Origin: UBA1757 sp963617485
Lineage (GTDB): Bacteria > Bacteroidota > Bacteroidia > Bacteroidales > UBA1402
NCBI GenBank assembly: GCA_963617485.1
Contig: CAVEPA010000001.1
Coordinates: forward strand, 181,211-245,210
Direction of reading: 5' to 3'
Length of the DNA stretch: 64,000 nt
The position numbers were made by a program, and so were the translations under genes. Below the pieces are notes generated by a model, which did not search any database, was not told the origin of the DNA, and saw only the letters and a program-made list of their open reading frames with translations. Below are positions 17,198 through 25,716 of this stretch, piece by piece. Numbering within the stretch: the first letter of the stretch is position 1; each line of letters begins with the position of its first letter.

Positions 17198-17827
17198 TTA
17201 TGCGTTTAATACGTTTTCAATTCCGGCAACGGAGCCTTCCATAAACACGATAGAATTTGCCGTCATGATTGTGTATGTATCTAGTTCAGAAACCGTTACA
17301 ACAGCAACCCTCGGCAAATTACGAGCCGACAAATATACATTTTTATTCTGTTCGGACAAAACCAAAACTACCTTTTTTTCAGGCAGTTGCAAATTGTTCA
17401 TCAAGGCAACGAAGTCTTTGGTCTTGGGGGCTTCGAACTGGAAATCCTCAACCACCTTGATGGCGCTGTCCTGCATCTTGTAAGTCAAAGCGGACTTGCG
17501 GGCCAGATCCTTCACCTTCTTGTTCAACTTGAAGCTGTAATCGCGGGGTACAGGACCGAACACACGACCACCACCTACCATAACAGGCGAGTTGATATCA
17601 CCGTGACGTGCACCGCCACCGCCCTTCTGACGGCCAAGCTTCTTGGTAGAACCTGAAATCTCACTACGTTCTTTCGACTTGTGTGTACCCTGACGGCTAT
17701 TGGCAAGGTGCTGCTTTACAGCCAGATACAAAACATGATCGTTAGGCTCAATAGCAAATACGGAATCACTCAATGCGATTTTTCTTCCGGTATCTTCGCC
17801 TTTGATATTATATACACTCAGTTCCAT
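17198..17827 (-). CDS. rplD: 50S ribosomal protein L4
   Basis: L4, 209 residues, with an extended loop into the peptide tunnel. The loop motif RQKGGGGARHGDINSPVMVGGG and FGPVPRDYSFKLNKKV are conserved (quoted in part). In E. coli L4 represses the S10 operon; no leader target of that kind precedes rpsJ here, but a strong hairpin lies between rpsJ and rplC. Confidence 0.98.
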   Translation of the reverse strand: MELSVYNIKGEDTGRKIALSDSVFAIEPNDHVLYLAVKQHLANSRQGTHKSKERSEISGSTKKLGRQKGGGGARHGDINSPVMVGGGRVFGPVPRDYSFKLNKKVKDLARKSALTYKMQDSAIKVVEDFQFEAPKTKDFVALMNNLQLPEKKVVLVLSEQNKNVYLSARNLPRVAVVTVSELDTYTIMTANSIVFMEGSVAGIENVLNA

Positions 17828-17829
17828 AA

Positions 17830-18450
17830 TTACTTCTCAATAATGACGATTGAACCCTTAGCTCCTGGAACAGAACCCTTAACCAAAACAAGGTTGTGTT
17901 CAGGAATCACTTTAATCACCTTCAGGTTTTGAACAGTTACACGTTCGCCACCAGTACGTCCGGCCATGCGCATACCCTTGAACACACGTGAAGGATATGA
18001 TGATGCACCCAGAGAACCAGGGTGACGGAGACGGTTGTGCTGACCATGGGTCTGACCACCTACACCTTGGAAACCATGACGTTTAACAACGCCCTGGAAA
18101 CCTTTACCCTTAGAGGTACCGATTACATCTACTTCGTCGTTCTCAGCGAACAACAAATCTGCGGTGAATACGTCACCGGCTTTGGTTTCATCTGCGAAAC
18201 CTTCGAACTCAACCAGATGTCTTTGAGGAGCTACACCAGCCTTGTCAAAATGGCCTTTTTCGGCCTTGTTGGTGTGTTTTTCAGCTTTTTCCTGAAAACC
18301 CAACTGAATGGCTGCATAACCGTCTGTTTCAACAGTCTTTACTTGTGTAACTACGCAAGGACCGGCTTCAATTACAGTGCATGGAATGTTCTTTCCCTCG
18401 GCACTGAAGACAGAAGTCATACCGACTTTCTTTCCAATTAATCCTGGCAT
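17830..18450 (-). CDS. rplC: 50S ribosomal protein L3
   Basis: L3, 206 residues, an assembly initiator near the peptidyl transferase centre. The frame stays open to 18501, but the 17 extra residues are not family-like, and the ATG at 18450 gives the canonical MPGLIGKKVGMTSVF. The family motif GSLGASSYPSRVFKGMRMAG is present. Two bases separate it from rplD. Confidence 0.97.
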   Translation of the reverse strand: MPGLIGKKVGMTSVFSAEGKNIPCTVIEAGPCVVTQVKTVETDGYAAIQLGFQEKAEKHTNKAEKGHFDKAGVAPQRHLVEFEGFADETKAGDVFTADLLFAENDEVDVIGTSKGKGFQGVVKRHGFQGVGGQTHGQHNRLRHPGSLGASSYPSRVFKGMRMAGRTGGERVTVQNLKVIKVIPEHNLVLVKGSVPGAKGSIVIIEK

Positions 18451-18511
18451 TTCTACTATTTGTTTAAAAAAGAATAAATAAATGATTCGTTTCTCAGTCA
18501 AAGCAATGGCA

Positions 18512-18541
18512 GGCAGGGTGCGTCACAAGACGCTCCCTGCC
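18512..18541 (-). promoter_or_regulatory. Strong hairpin in the rpsJ-rplC spacer
   Basis: In the 104-base spacer between rpsJ and rplC, bases 18512-18518 (GGCAGGG) pair with 18535-18541 (CCCTGCC), and after one T-T mismatch five more pairs form (18520-18524 with 18529-18533) around a four-base loop ACAA. No T tract follows on the minus strand, so it is not a standard terminator. It may be a regulatory or RNA-processing element in the mRNA. Confidence 0.5.
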
Positions 18542-18554
18542 GCATGCTTTATTG

Positions 18555-18860
18555 TCAGACCTTGATTTCTACTTCAACGCCGCTGGGCAATTCAAGTTTC
18601 ATCAAAGCGTCAACCGTCTTGGAGCTTGAGTTGTAGATGTCAATCAAACGCTTGTAAGAAGACAACTCGAACTGTTCGCGCGACTTCTTGTTGACGAAAG
18701 TCGAACGGTTGACAGTGAAGATACGCTTGTGGGTAGGAAGTGGAATAGGACCGCTCACTACTGCACCAGTGGCCTTCACGGTCTTGACGATCTTCTCGGC
18801 AGACTTGTCTACCAAGCTGTGGTCGTAAGACTTGAGTTTAATTCTGATTTTCTGGCTCAT
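18555..18860 (-). CDS. rpsJ: 30S ribosomal protein S10
   Basis: S10, 101 residues, in the 30S head and also the NusE transcription antitermination factor. MSQKIRIKLKSYDH, PLPTHKRIFTVNRSTFVNKKS and the C-terminal LPSGVEVEIKV are canonical. It follows fusA by 52 bases; str and S10 clusters are therefore merged. Confidence 0.98.
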   Translation of the reverse strand: MSQKIRIKLKSYDHSLVDKSAEKIVKTVKATGAVVSGPIPLPTHKRIFTVNRSTFVNKKSREQFELSSYKRLIDIYNSSSKTVDALMKLELPSGVEVEIKV

Positions 18861-18912
18861 AATTGATTTATAAATTAAATCGGATCCGTAGAGCTATTTT
18901 CACTGATCCGGG

Positions 18913-21024
18913 TTAGATTAAGTCTACTCTACCGTTGCGTTCCTTCAAAACTTCGCGGGCCAAGCTGGCGCTTACGGGAGCGTATTCAAGGAACTCCATG
19001 CTACTGGTAGCACGGCCGGAAGAAATGGTACGCAAAGCGGTTACATAACCGAAGGTTTCTGCCAAGGGGACATTTGCCTTCACCACGCGAGCACCCGAAC
19101 GGTTGGTATCCATACCGTTCACCATACCACGACGGCGGTTCAAGTCGCCAATAACATCACCCATGCTTTCTTCGGGCGTAATCACTTCGAGTTTCATGAT
19201 AGGTTCGAGCAAAGCGGGCTTGGCCTTTTCGCAAGCATGCTTGAAAGCCAGGTTGGCGCAAATTTCGAACGAGAGAGCATCGGAGTCGACAGCATGGAAC
19301 GAACCGTCGAGCAAGGTAACCTTCAGACTGTCTACAGGATAGCCGGCCAACACACCATTATCCATAGCGGTCTTGAAACCTTTTTCTACAGACGGGATGA
19401 ATTCGGTAGGCACGTTACCGCCCTTAACTTCGCTGGAGAACTGCAGGCCGGTAACACCGGGATCGGCAGGACCCACCTTAACGATGATGTCGGCAAACTT
19501 ACCACGACCACCGGACTGCTTCTTGTAAACTTCACGCAGCTGCACTTCCTGGGTAATGGCTTCCTTGTACGAAACTTGAGGCTTGCCTTGGTTGCATTCT
19601 ACCTTAAACTCACGGCGCAGACGGTCGATAATGATGTCGAGGTGCAACTCGCCCATACCGCTGATAACGGTCTGACCGGACTGTTCGTCGGTGTGTACGG
19701 TAAAGGTCGGGTCTTCTTCGGCCAACTTGGCAAGACCATTGTCGAGTTTGTCGAGGTCTTTCTGGGTCTTGGGCTCTACAGCAATTCCGATAACGGGTGC
19801 GGGGAAGTCCATAGACTCCAGTACGATGGGCTTGTCTTCATCGCAGAGGGTATCACCGGTGCGGATATCCTTCACACCGACAATGGCACAGATATCGCCG
19901 GCGCAGATAAGGTCGACAGGATTCTGCTTGTTGGAGTGCATCTGGAAAATACGCGAAACACGTTCCTTCTTGCCCGAACGGGTATTGTAGACATAGCTAC
20001 CGGCGGAAATCTTACCGGCATATACTCGAACAAAGCACAAACGGCCTACATAGGGGTCGGTGGCAATCTTGAATGCCAATGCGGTAAGAGGCTCGTTTTC
20101 GTCGGGTTTGCGGGAAATTTCAGCGTCCGTCTTGGGGTCGGTACCTACAATTGCCTCAGCATCGAGCGGGCAGGGAAGGTAAGCGCAGACAGCGTCCAGC
20201 AGCGGCTGAACACCCTTGTTCTTGAAAGAAGAACCCAAAACGACGGGCTGCATGGCCTGGGCCAAAGTAGCCTTGCGGATAGCGCGGTTGATTTCTTCTT
20301 CGGTGATGGTAGAAGGATCGTCGAAGAACTTCTCCATAACGGCATCGTCGAACTCAGCAACCTGCTCCAGCATCTTGTCGCGCCATTCCTTGGCTTCGTT
20401 GAGAAATTCAGCGGGAATTTCTTCGGATACATAGTCGGCACCGAGGGTTTCGTCATGCCAGTACATAGCCTTCATTCTGATAAGGTCGATGATACCGCGG
20501 AAAGCCTCCTGCGAACCGATAGGAATCTGGATAGGACAAGGATTGGCCTTCAGCACCGTTTTCATCTGTGAAACAACAGAATAGAAGTCGGCACCCGAAC
20601 GGTCCATCTTGTTGACATAACATACGCGGGGTACGTTATATTTGTCAGCTTGTCTCCAAACTGTTTCAGACTGAGGTTCAACACCGCCTACTGCGCAGAA
20701 AACGGCAACGGCGCCGTCCAATACACGCAACGAACGCTCTACCTCAACGGTAAAGTCGACGTGACCCGGAGTGTCAATCAAGTTGATTTTATATTTTTTG
20801 CCAGCGTAGTTCCAATAGGTGGTGGTAGCAGCAGAGGTAATGGTGATACCGCGCTCCTGCTCTTGTTCCATCCAGTCCATGGTGGCTGAACCATCGTGAG
20901 TTTCACCGATTTTATGAGTCAAGCCCGTGTAGTAAAGAATACGCTCAGAGGTCGTAGTCTTTCCCGCATCGATGTGAGCCATAATACCGATGTTCCTCGT
21001 CTGATGCAAATCTGCTTTTGCCAT
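18913..21024 (-). CDS. fusA: Translation elongation factor G
   Basis: EF-G, 703 residues, the GTPase that drives translocation and ribosome recycling. The G domain shows G1 (AHIDAGKTT), switch I (ERGITITSAATT), G3 (DTPGHVDF) and G4 (NKMDRSGAD). The tip of domain IV and the rest of the length are intact, consistent with a functional factor. Its place between rpsG and rpsJ marks it as the main housekeeping EF-G. Confidence 0.98.
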   Translation of the reverse strand: MAKADLHQTRNIGIMAHIDAGKTTTSERILYYTGLTHKIGETHDGSATMDWMEQEQERGITITSAATTTYWNYAGKKYKINLIDTPGHVDFTVEVERSLRVLDGAVAVFCAVGGVEPQSETVWRQADKYNVPRVCYVNKMDRSGADFYSVVSQMKTVLKANPCPIQIPIGSQEAFRGIIDLIRMKAMYWHDETLGADYVSEEIPAEFLNEAKEWRDKMLEQVAEFDDAVMEKFFDDPSTITEEEINRAIRKATLAQAMQPVVLGSSFKNKGVQPLLDAVCAYLPCPLDAEAIVGTDPKTDAEISRKPDENEPLTALAFKIATDPYVGRLCFVRVYAGKISAGSYVYNTRSGKKERVSRIFQMHSNKQNPVDLICAGDICAIVGVKDIRTGDTLCDEDKPIVLESMDFPAPVIGIAVEPKTQKDLDKLDNGLAKLAEEDPTFTVHTDEQSGQTVISGMGELHLDIIIDRLRREFKVECNQGKPQVSYKEAITQEVQLREVYKKQSGGRGKFADIIVKVGPADPGVTGLQFSSEVKGGNVPTEFIPSVEKGFKTAMDNGVLAGYPVDSLKVTLLDGSFHAVDSDALSFEICANLAFKHACEKAKPALLEPIMKLEVITPEESMGDVIGDLNRRRGMVNGMDTNRSGARVVKANVPLAETFGYVTALRTISSGRATSSMEFLEYAPVSASLAREVLKERNGRVDLI

Positions 21025-21047
21025 ATTAGTATATATCTATCTAAATT

Positions 21048-21524
21048 TTAGAAACGGAAATGAGCGAATGCACGGTTAGCCTCAGCCATACGGTGCATAT
21101 CTTCTTTACGTTTGAATGCACCACCCTGGTTGTTGTAAGCATCCATAATTTCGGCAGCAAGTTTTTCTGCCATGGTCTTACCACCACGCTTGCGGGCAAA
21201 CAGAATAACATTTTTCATTGAGATTGATTCCTTACGGTCGGGGCGGATTTCCGTAGGAACTTGGAAGGTGGCACCACCGATACGGCGCGACTTCACTTCG
21301 ACTTGAGGAGTAATATTGTCGAGAGCGATCTTCCAGATTTCGAGAGGAGTTTTTTCTTCGTTAGCCATTTTCTTCTTGACGATATCCAAAGCATCGTAGA
21401 AGATTTCGAATGACACGTTCTTCTTGCCATCGTACATCAGATGGTTAACGAACTTGGTGACTTTAGTGTCGTTGAAAACAGGATCCGGCAAGATCACATG
21501 CTTTCTTGGTTTTGCTTTTCTCAT
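21048..21524 (-). CDS. rpsG: 30S ribosomal protein S7
   Basis: S7, 158 residues, organiser of the 30S head. The open frame continues upstream to 21566 through an alternative start, but the ATG at 21524 gives the canonical MRKAKPRKHVILPDPVFND. Other motifs: FVNHLMYDGKKNVSF and RRIGGATFQVPTEIRPDR. A 129-base spacer separates it from rpsL. Confidence 0.96.
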   Translation of the reverse strand: MRKAKPRKHVILPDPVFNDTKVTKFVNHLMYDGKKNVSFEIFYDALDIVKKKMANEEKTPLEIWKIALDNITPQVEVKSRRIGGATFQVPTEIRPDRKESISMKNVILFARKRGGKTMAEKLAAEIMDAYNNQGGAFKRKEDMHRMAEANRAFAHFRF

Positions 21525-21568
21525 TGGGGAAAAATTTTGTTTTTGTTTGGTTGTTACGAGCTTCAACG

Positions 21569-21614
21569 TCCTCGCTCGGACATTTACTCAACCGTCGGAA
21601 TTAAAACAATTCCT
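21569..21614 (-). promoter_or_regulatory. Hairpins in the rpsL-rpsG spacer
   Basis: The 129-base spacer 21525-21653 carries two small inverted repeats: GGAATT/AATTCC (21598-21603 with 21609-21614) and GTCC/GGAC (21569-21572 with 21579-21582). In E. coli S7 binds the rpsL-rpsG intercistronic region to repress its operon. By position, this spacer could serve the same purpose here. That role is inference. Confidence 0.35.
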
Positions 21615-21653
21615 ACAAGACCAATACCAAAACTTGGTTAATAACTTGTTGTT

Positions 21654-22043
21654 TTACTTTTTAGCTGCACCAGCCTTAGGACGCTTGGCACCATACTTGG
21701 AACGTCTTTGCGTACGTGAAGCGACACCTGCGGTATCCAAAGTACCACGAACAATGTGATAACGAACACCAGGAAGGTCCTTTACACGGCCACCGCGGAT
21801 AAGAACGATAGAGTGCTCCTGCAAGTTGTGGCCTTCACCGGGGATGTAGCAGTTAACTTCCTTGGAGTTGGTCAAACGCACACGGGCAACTTTACGCATA
21901 GCCGAATTAGGCTTTTTCGGGGTAGTTGTGTACACACGCACACAAACACCACGTCTTTGAGGGCAAGAATCCAGGGCAGGAGCTTTGCTCTTGTCCACCA
22001 GCGTGATTCTGCCTTTTCTTACTAATTGCTGAATTGTAGGCAT
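21654..22043 (-). CDS. rpsL: 30S ribosomal protein S12
   Basis: S12, 129 residues, at the decoding centre. It has MPTIQQLVRKGR, TTTPKKPNSAMRKVARV and the PGEGHNLQEHS loop. The lysine in TPKKPNSA, whose substitution gives streptomycin resistance in other bacteria, is wild type here. It is the first gene of the superoperon, about 90 bases after the promoter. Confidence 0.98.
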   Translation of the reverse strand: MPTIQQLVRKGRITLVDKSKAPALDSCPQRRGVCVRVYTTTPKKPNSAMRKVARVRLTNSKEVNCYIPGEGHNLQEHSIVLIRGGRVKDLPGVRYHIVRGTLDTAGVASRTQRRSKYGAKRPKAGAAKK

Positions 22044-22131
22044 TTTACTGTTTTTAGTTCTTTAAAAATATATAATCTAATGTCGATTTCCCTTAGATTT
22101 CAATTGATTCCACTCCTTACAAAATGGCCCG

Positions 22132-22163
22132 CAAAGATAGAAAGTCTTTTAAAAAAGAACAAA
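22132..22163 (-). promoter_or_regulatory. Promoter of the ribosomal superoperon
   Basis: On the minus strand TTTG (22160-22163), 20 bases, then TATCTTTG (22132-22139). Both halves match the Bacteroidota vegetative promoter exactly. It is between the DUF3467 gene and rpsL and is preceded by A/T-rich DNA (22141-22180) that could act as an UP-like element. Transcription would start near 22125, giving a leader of about 80 bases. Confidence 0.85.
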
Positions 22164-22189
22164 TATTTTCATTTCTTTCTTAGAATCTT

Positions 22190-22486
22190 CTAGGCTTCGC
22201 CTTGGGAAAAACCCATAGGCGGCACCACGGGAGCCTGCCGAATGGGCCCCATCACCTTCTCGTACTTGGCAATATTGTCCTGCAAGGCATGCATCAGACG
22301 CTTGGCATGTTCGGGTGTCAGAATGATGCGCGAACGCACTTTGGCCTTGGGTGTACCAGGCATCACGTGAACAAAGTCCAGCACAAATTCAGAACTCGAA
22401 TGACTGATAATAGCCAAATTGGAATAGACACCCTGGGCAACCTCGTCGCTCAGTTCTATGTTCAGTTTGTTTTCGTTATTTTCCAT
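22190..22486 (-). CDS. DUF3467 family protein
   Basis: A 98-residue cytosolic protein of the DUF3467 family, function unknown. Recognisable parts are the N-terminal acidic MENNENKLNIELSDE, GVYSNLAIISHSSSEFVLDF, and RIILTPEHAKRLMHALQDN. The open frame begins 48 bases earlier, but the ATG at 22486 gives the family-like start and an 8-base gap after der. In Bacteroides, as I recall it, this gene lies between rpoC and rpsL; here rpsL is still next, but der replaces rpoC on the other side. Confidence 0.85.
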   Translation of the reverse strand: MENNENKLNIELSDEVAQGVYSNLAIISHSSSEFVLDFVHVMPGTPKAKVRSRIILTPEHAKRLMHALQDNIAKYEKVMGPIRQAPVVPPMGFSQGEA

Positions 22487-22494
22487 TGATACTG

Positions 22495-23814
22495 TTATTT
22501 CTGACGTATGAATATCTGCACGGGCGTACCGCAAAAGTCGAACTGTTCGCGCAGCTTGTTCTCCAGAAAACGCTTGTAAGGCTCTTTGACATACTGCGGC
22601 AAGTTGGCGAAGAACACGAAAGTCGGCGTGGTAGGACCTTGCAATTGGGTTACATATTTAATCTTGATATACTTACCCTTGGTGGCTGGCGGCGGGAAGT
22701 TTTCGATGAGCGGCAGGAAGAAGTCGTTCAGACGGCCCGTGTTGATATGGCGATGACGGGCTTCGTACACAGCCTGTGCCGATTCTACGGCTTTCAGAAT
22801 ACGCTGCTTGGTAAGGGCCGACGTGAAAATCATCGGAAAATCGGTGAAAGGAGCGAAGCGCGCACGGATAGCCTCTTCCATCTTCTTGAGCGAATTGCTG
22901 TCTTTGTCGTCTACCAAATCCCACTTATTCACGCACACCACCAGCCCCTTCTTGTTGCGTTGGATGAGCGAAAAGATGTTCATATCCTGGCTTTCAATAC
23001 CACGGGTAGCGTCGAGCATCAGAATACAGACATCGGAATTTTCAATGGCACGGATGGAACGCATCACCGAATAAAACTCAATATCCTCGTTCACCTTGGC
23101 TTTTTTGCGGATACCAGCCGTGTCCACCAGATAAAAATCGTAGCCGTATTTGTTGTAGCGCGTCAGGATGGCATCGCGCGTGGTGCCGGCAATATCGGTG
23201 ACAATGTGACGGTCCTCGCCTATCAAAGCATTGATGATGGACGACTTGCCAACATTGGGACGGCCCACCACCGCGATGCGGGGCAGTTCTTCGAGGTTTT
23301 CCTCTTCCTTGCTGTCTTTGGGGAAGAGCTCCAATATTTTGTCGAGCAGGTCGCCCGTGCCGCTACCGTTGGCAGCCGATATGCAGTAAGGGTCGCCCAA
23401 GCCAAGTTTATAGAACTCGGCAGCGCCATAACCCATGCTGGACTCATCGGTCTTGTTGCACACCAGCAGGACGGGGCGGTTCTTGACGCGACGCAAAATA
23501 TTGGCCACGGCCATATCGAGGTCGGTCAGGCCGTTCTGAATATCCACCAGAAAAAGCACCACATCGCTTTCTTCGATGGTGATGCCCACCTGCTTGCGGA
23601 TTTCCTCTTCGAACACATCGTCGCTACCTTCAATCCAGCCGCCGGTATCGACCACCGAGAATTCCACGCCGTTCCACTGCACCTTGCCGTAGTGACGGTC
23701 GCGCGTGGTACCGGCCTGATCGTTCACAATGGCGTGACGGCCTTCCACCAGACGGTTGAAAAGAGTCGATTTGCCCACGTTGGGCCGACCCACTATCGTT
23801 ACTAAATTTGCCAT
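22495..23814 (-). CDS. der: Ribosome-associated GTPase Der (EngA)
   Basis: A 439-residue protein with two tandem GTPase domains and a C-terminal KH-like domain, needed for 50S maturation. Two G1 motifs are visible (GRPNVGKSTL near the N terminus and GRPNVGKSSI at about residue 185), each with a DTGG/DTAG G3 and NKTD/NKWD G4 element. A TTG lies two codons upstream; I chose the ATG at 23814. It follows era by 28 bases and precedes DUF3467 by 8. Confidence 0.97.
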   Translation of the reverse strand: MANLVTIVGRPNVGKSTLFNRLVEGRHAIVNDQAGTTRDRHYGKVQWNGVEFSVVDTGGWIEGSDDVFEEEIRKQVGITIEESDVVLFLVDIQNGLTDLDMAVANILRRVKNRPVLLVCNKTDESSMGYGAAEFYKLGLGDPYCISAANGSGTGDLLDKILELFPKDSKEEENLEELPRIAVVGRPNVGKSSIINALIGEDRHIVTDIAGTTRDAILTRYNKYGYDFYLVDTAGIRKKAKVNEDIEFYSVMRSIRAIENSDVCILMLDATRGIESQDMNIFSLIQRNKKGLVVCVNKWDLVDDKDSNSLKKMEEAIRARFAPFTDFPMIFTSALTKQRILKAVESAQAVYEARHRHINTGRLNDFFLPLIENFPPPATKGKYIKIKYVTQLQGPTTPTFVFFANLPQYVKEPYKRFLENKLREQFDFCGTPVQIFIRQK

Positions 23815-23842
23815 AATCAATCTTTATTTGAGGGATTGGGGA

Positions 23843-24730
23843 TTACTCCGGCTGATAGCCGTACATTTTCAAACTGCTGTCGCGGTTACGCCAGTCTTTT
23901 TCCACCTTGACAAACAACTCCAGATTCACTTTCTGTTCTAGGAAACGCTCAATGTCGCGCCGGGCCTCGATACCTACTTTCTTCAGTGCAGCGCCACCAT
24001 GTCCGATGATGATGCCCTTCTGCGAATCGCGTTCCACAATGATGACTGCCTGAATATTCACCTTGTTGCGTTCTTCCTTGAAAGACTCCACCACCACTTC
24101 GACCGAGTAGGGAATCTCCTTCTGATAATAAAGCAGAATCTTTTCGCGGATAATCTCCGACACGAAAAAGCGCGTGGGGCGGTCGGTAAGGGCATCTTTG
24201 CCAAAATACGGCGGCGAGGGAGGCAGCAGTTCCACAATACGGCGCAGCAGACTGTCCACATTGAAGCCGTGCAAAGCCGACATAGGCAAAATCTCGGCCT
24301 TGGGCAGCAGTTCGTGCACATCCTGCACTTGGGCTTCAAGCCGTTGGGGGTCGCTGAGGTCGATTTTGTTGATGAGCACCAGCACCGGAATATCCATGCG
24401 TTGCACCTTGGCGATGAAATCGGCGTTCTTGTCGATAGTTTCCACCGTGTCGGTCATATAGAGCAATACATCGGCATCGTCCAGAGCGGAAGCCGAGAAG
24501 GACAGCATCGATTCCTGCAGCTTGTACTTGGGTTTGAGTACGCCGGGCGTATCGGAAAAGACAATCTGGTAATCTTCTCCGTTCACGATGCCCAATATAC
24601 GGTGACGCGTGGTCTGGGCCTTGGCGGTGATAATGGAAACCCTCTCCCCCACCAGAGCATTCATCAGCGTAGACTTACCCACATTGGGATTACCCACGAT
24701 ATTAACAAAACCCGATTTATGTACTGCCAT
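23843..24730 (-). CDS. era: GTPase Era
   Basis: Era, 295 residues, binds the 3' end of 16S rRNA during 30S maturation. The G domain shows GNPNVGKSTL, the switch sequence KAQTTRHRI, SDTPGV and NKIDL. The C-terminal KH domain carries IIGHGGAALKKVG. It is separated from rpmF by two terminator-like hairpins, so it probably starts its own era-der-DUF3467 unit, though no clear promoter is visible; the nearest match is TATAATTG at 24738-24745. Confidence 0.97.
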   Translation of the reverse strand: MAVHKSGFVNIVGNPNVGKSTLMNALVGERVSIITAKAQTTRHRILGIVNGEDYQIVFSDTPGVLKPKYKLQESMLSFSASALDDADVLLYMTDTVETIDKNADFIAKVQRMDIPVLVLINKIDLSDPQRLEAQVQDVHELLPKAEILPMSALHGFNVDSLLRRIVELLPPSPPYFGKDALTDRPTRFFVSEIIREKILLYYQKEIPYSVEVVVESFKEERNKVNIQAVIIVERDSQKGIIIGHGGAALKKVGIEARRDIERFLEQKVNLELFVKVEKDWRNRDSSLKMYGYQPE

Positions 24731-24756
24731 CTTTTACCAATTATATAATCAATAAA

Positions 24757-24789
24757 AACGGAAGACACTGATACGAGCGTCATTCCGTT
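24757..24789 (-). terminator. Intrinsic terminator between rpmF and era
   Basis: On the minus strand AACGGAA pairs with TTCCGTT (24757-24763 with 24783-24789), and a further six pairs (GACGCT with AGTGTC, one G-U) form the top of the stem. TTTATT follows. This is the second of two tandem terminators after rpmF. Confidence 0.75.
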
Positions 24790-24800
24790 ATTATTTAAAA

Positions 24801-24830
24801 AGCCGGGAGGCGAACTGCACCTCCGAGGCT
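24801..24830 (-). terminator. First terminator after rpmF
   Basis: On the minus strand AGCC..GGAGG pairs with CCTCC..GGCT with a small internal bulge, and TTTT follows. It is 25 bases after the rpmF stop. I considered a tRNA here because of the GC content, but no cloverleaf can be drawn. Confidence 0.65.
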
Positions 24831-24854
24831 CAAGAGCCGTTGTCGAAAAGCGGA

Positions 24855-25037
24855 TTACTCTTGGTTCACTTCGATAGCCACCTTGCCGCGATAGTAGCCA
24901 CATTCGCCACATACAGTGTGGTAGATGTAGTGGTTGCCACAGTTGGGGCATACAGCCAAAGTAGGAGCCTCTGCCTTGTAATGAGTCCTTCTCTTGGCAG
25001 TTCTAGTGTTAGAATGTTTGTGTCTTGGATGTGCCAT
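24855..25037 (-). CDS. rpmF: 50S ribosomal protein L32
   Basis: L32, 60 residues. It begins MAHPRHKHSNTRTAKRRTHYK and has a zinc ribbon with two cysteine pairs (CPNCG and CGECG). It is the only zinc-binding ribosomal protein in the window, in contrast to the zinc-free L36, S14 and S4. It follows the DUF177 gene by 18 bases, a widely conserved pair in bacteria. Confidence 0.97.
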   Translation of the reverse strand: MAHPRHKHSNTRTAKRRTHYKAEAPTLAVCPNCGNHYIYHTVCGECGYYRGKVAIEVNQE

Positions 25038-25055
25038 TGTTGTATAAATTAATTA

Positions 25056-25619
25056 TTAATCTTCAAAATCTATGTTCTTAAGTGCATCCCATACAGGATT
25101 TACCGCTGCATTGTCATCTTCCTCCTGCATTCCGTAGGCATCCATGTCTTCCTCGTCGTCAATGCGTATTGCCAGGTGCTGTTTGAGCTTGGAAGACATC
25201 GCCTTGTCACACTGACCGGGCGCGTGCACACGTTTCAAAGGAAGCGACAAAGCTATGATTTCATACAAAAACCATGCGATGTTCAATTCACCTTCGCTTT
25301 CGGGGATAACCAACACTTCATCGCTCTCCTCGCGATAGGCATCGCCCATCTTCACCAGCAGACGGCTGCTTGCATCGACAGCGACATCCATATCGGCCAG
25401 ACAACGGTCGCAGGGCACCTTTACCGTACCCCGAGCCTTGAAGTTGATTTCATACTCGCGGCCATTGTACGACACAAGGGCCTGGGCATCAAGCTTCCCA
25501 CGGCTGATTTCCGGAGCGTCTATCAGAGCAAACCAAGCATCATCTAACTGATAATCAAACTCATGCTTGCCTTCAGACAGGCTCTTCAAGGGCAAGGAAT
25601 ATGCGCTTAGGCGACCCAT
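25056..25619 (-). CDS. DUF177/YceD family protein
   Basis: A 187-residue protein of the YceD/DUF177 family, whose genes are almost always next to rpmF and which has been linked to 23S rRNA accumulation in other organisms. The family cysteine motif is seen in VPCDRCLADMDVAVD, and a later GQCDK. The C terminus is acidic (DDEEDMDAYGMQEEDD) and ends NPVWDALKNI, a typical family ending. Transcribed with rpmF from the promoter at 25649. Confidence 0.88.
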   Translation of the reverse strand: MGRLSAYSLPLKSLSEGKHEFDYQLDDAWFALIDAPEISRGKLDAQALVSYNGREYEINFKARGTVKVPCDRCLADMDVAVDASSRLLVKMGDAYREESDEVLVIPESEGELNIAWFLYEIIALSLPLKRVHAPGQCDKAMSSKLKQHLAIRIDDEEDMDAYGMQEEDDNAAVNPVWDALKNIDFED

Positions 25620-25648
25620 AATTATTGTCTTTACCCGAAAAAACGGCG

Positions 25649-25679
25649 CAAAGGTAGCGATTAAATTTCTTAAAAAAAA
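25649..25679 (-). promoter_or_regulatory. Promoter of the DUF177-rpmF unit
   Basis: On the minus strand TACCTTTG (25649-25656) matches the -7 consensus. Nineteen bases upstream the -33 box is TTTT (25676-25679), within a long T run, rather than TTTG. It lies about 30 bases before the gene start. Confidence 0.65.
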
Positions 25680-25716
25680 TATCCTGGTCTATAAAAATAC
25701 AGTCTGCACGAAGCGA

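Noticed and set aside
24797..24850. Possible tRNA between rpmF and era
   Set aside because: The inverted repeats form two terminators; no acceptor stem or anticodon arm can be drawn.
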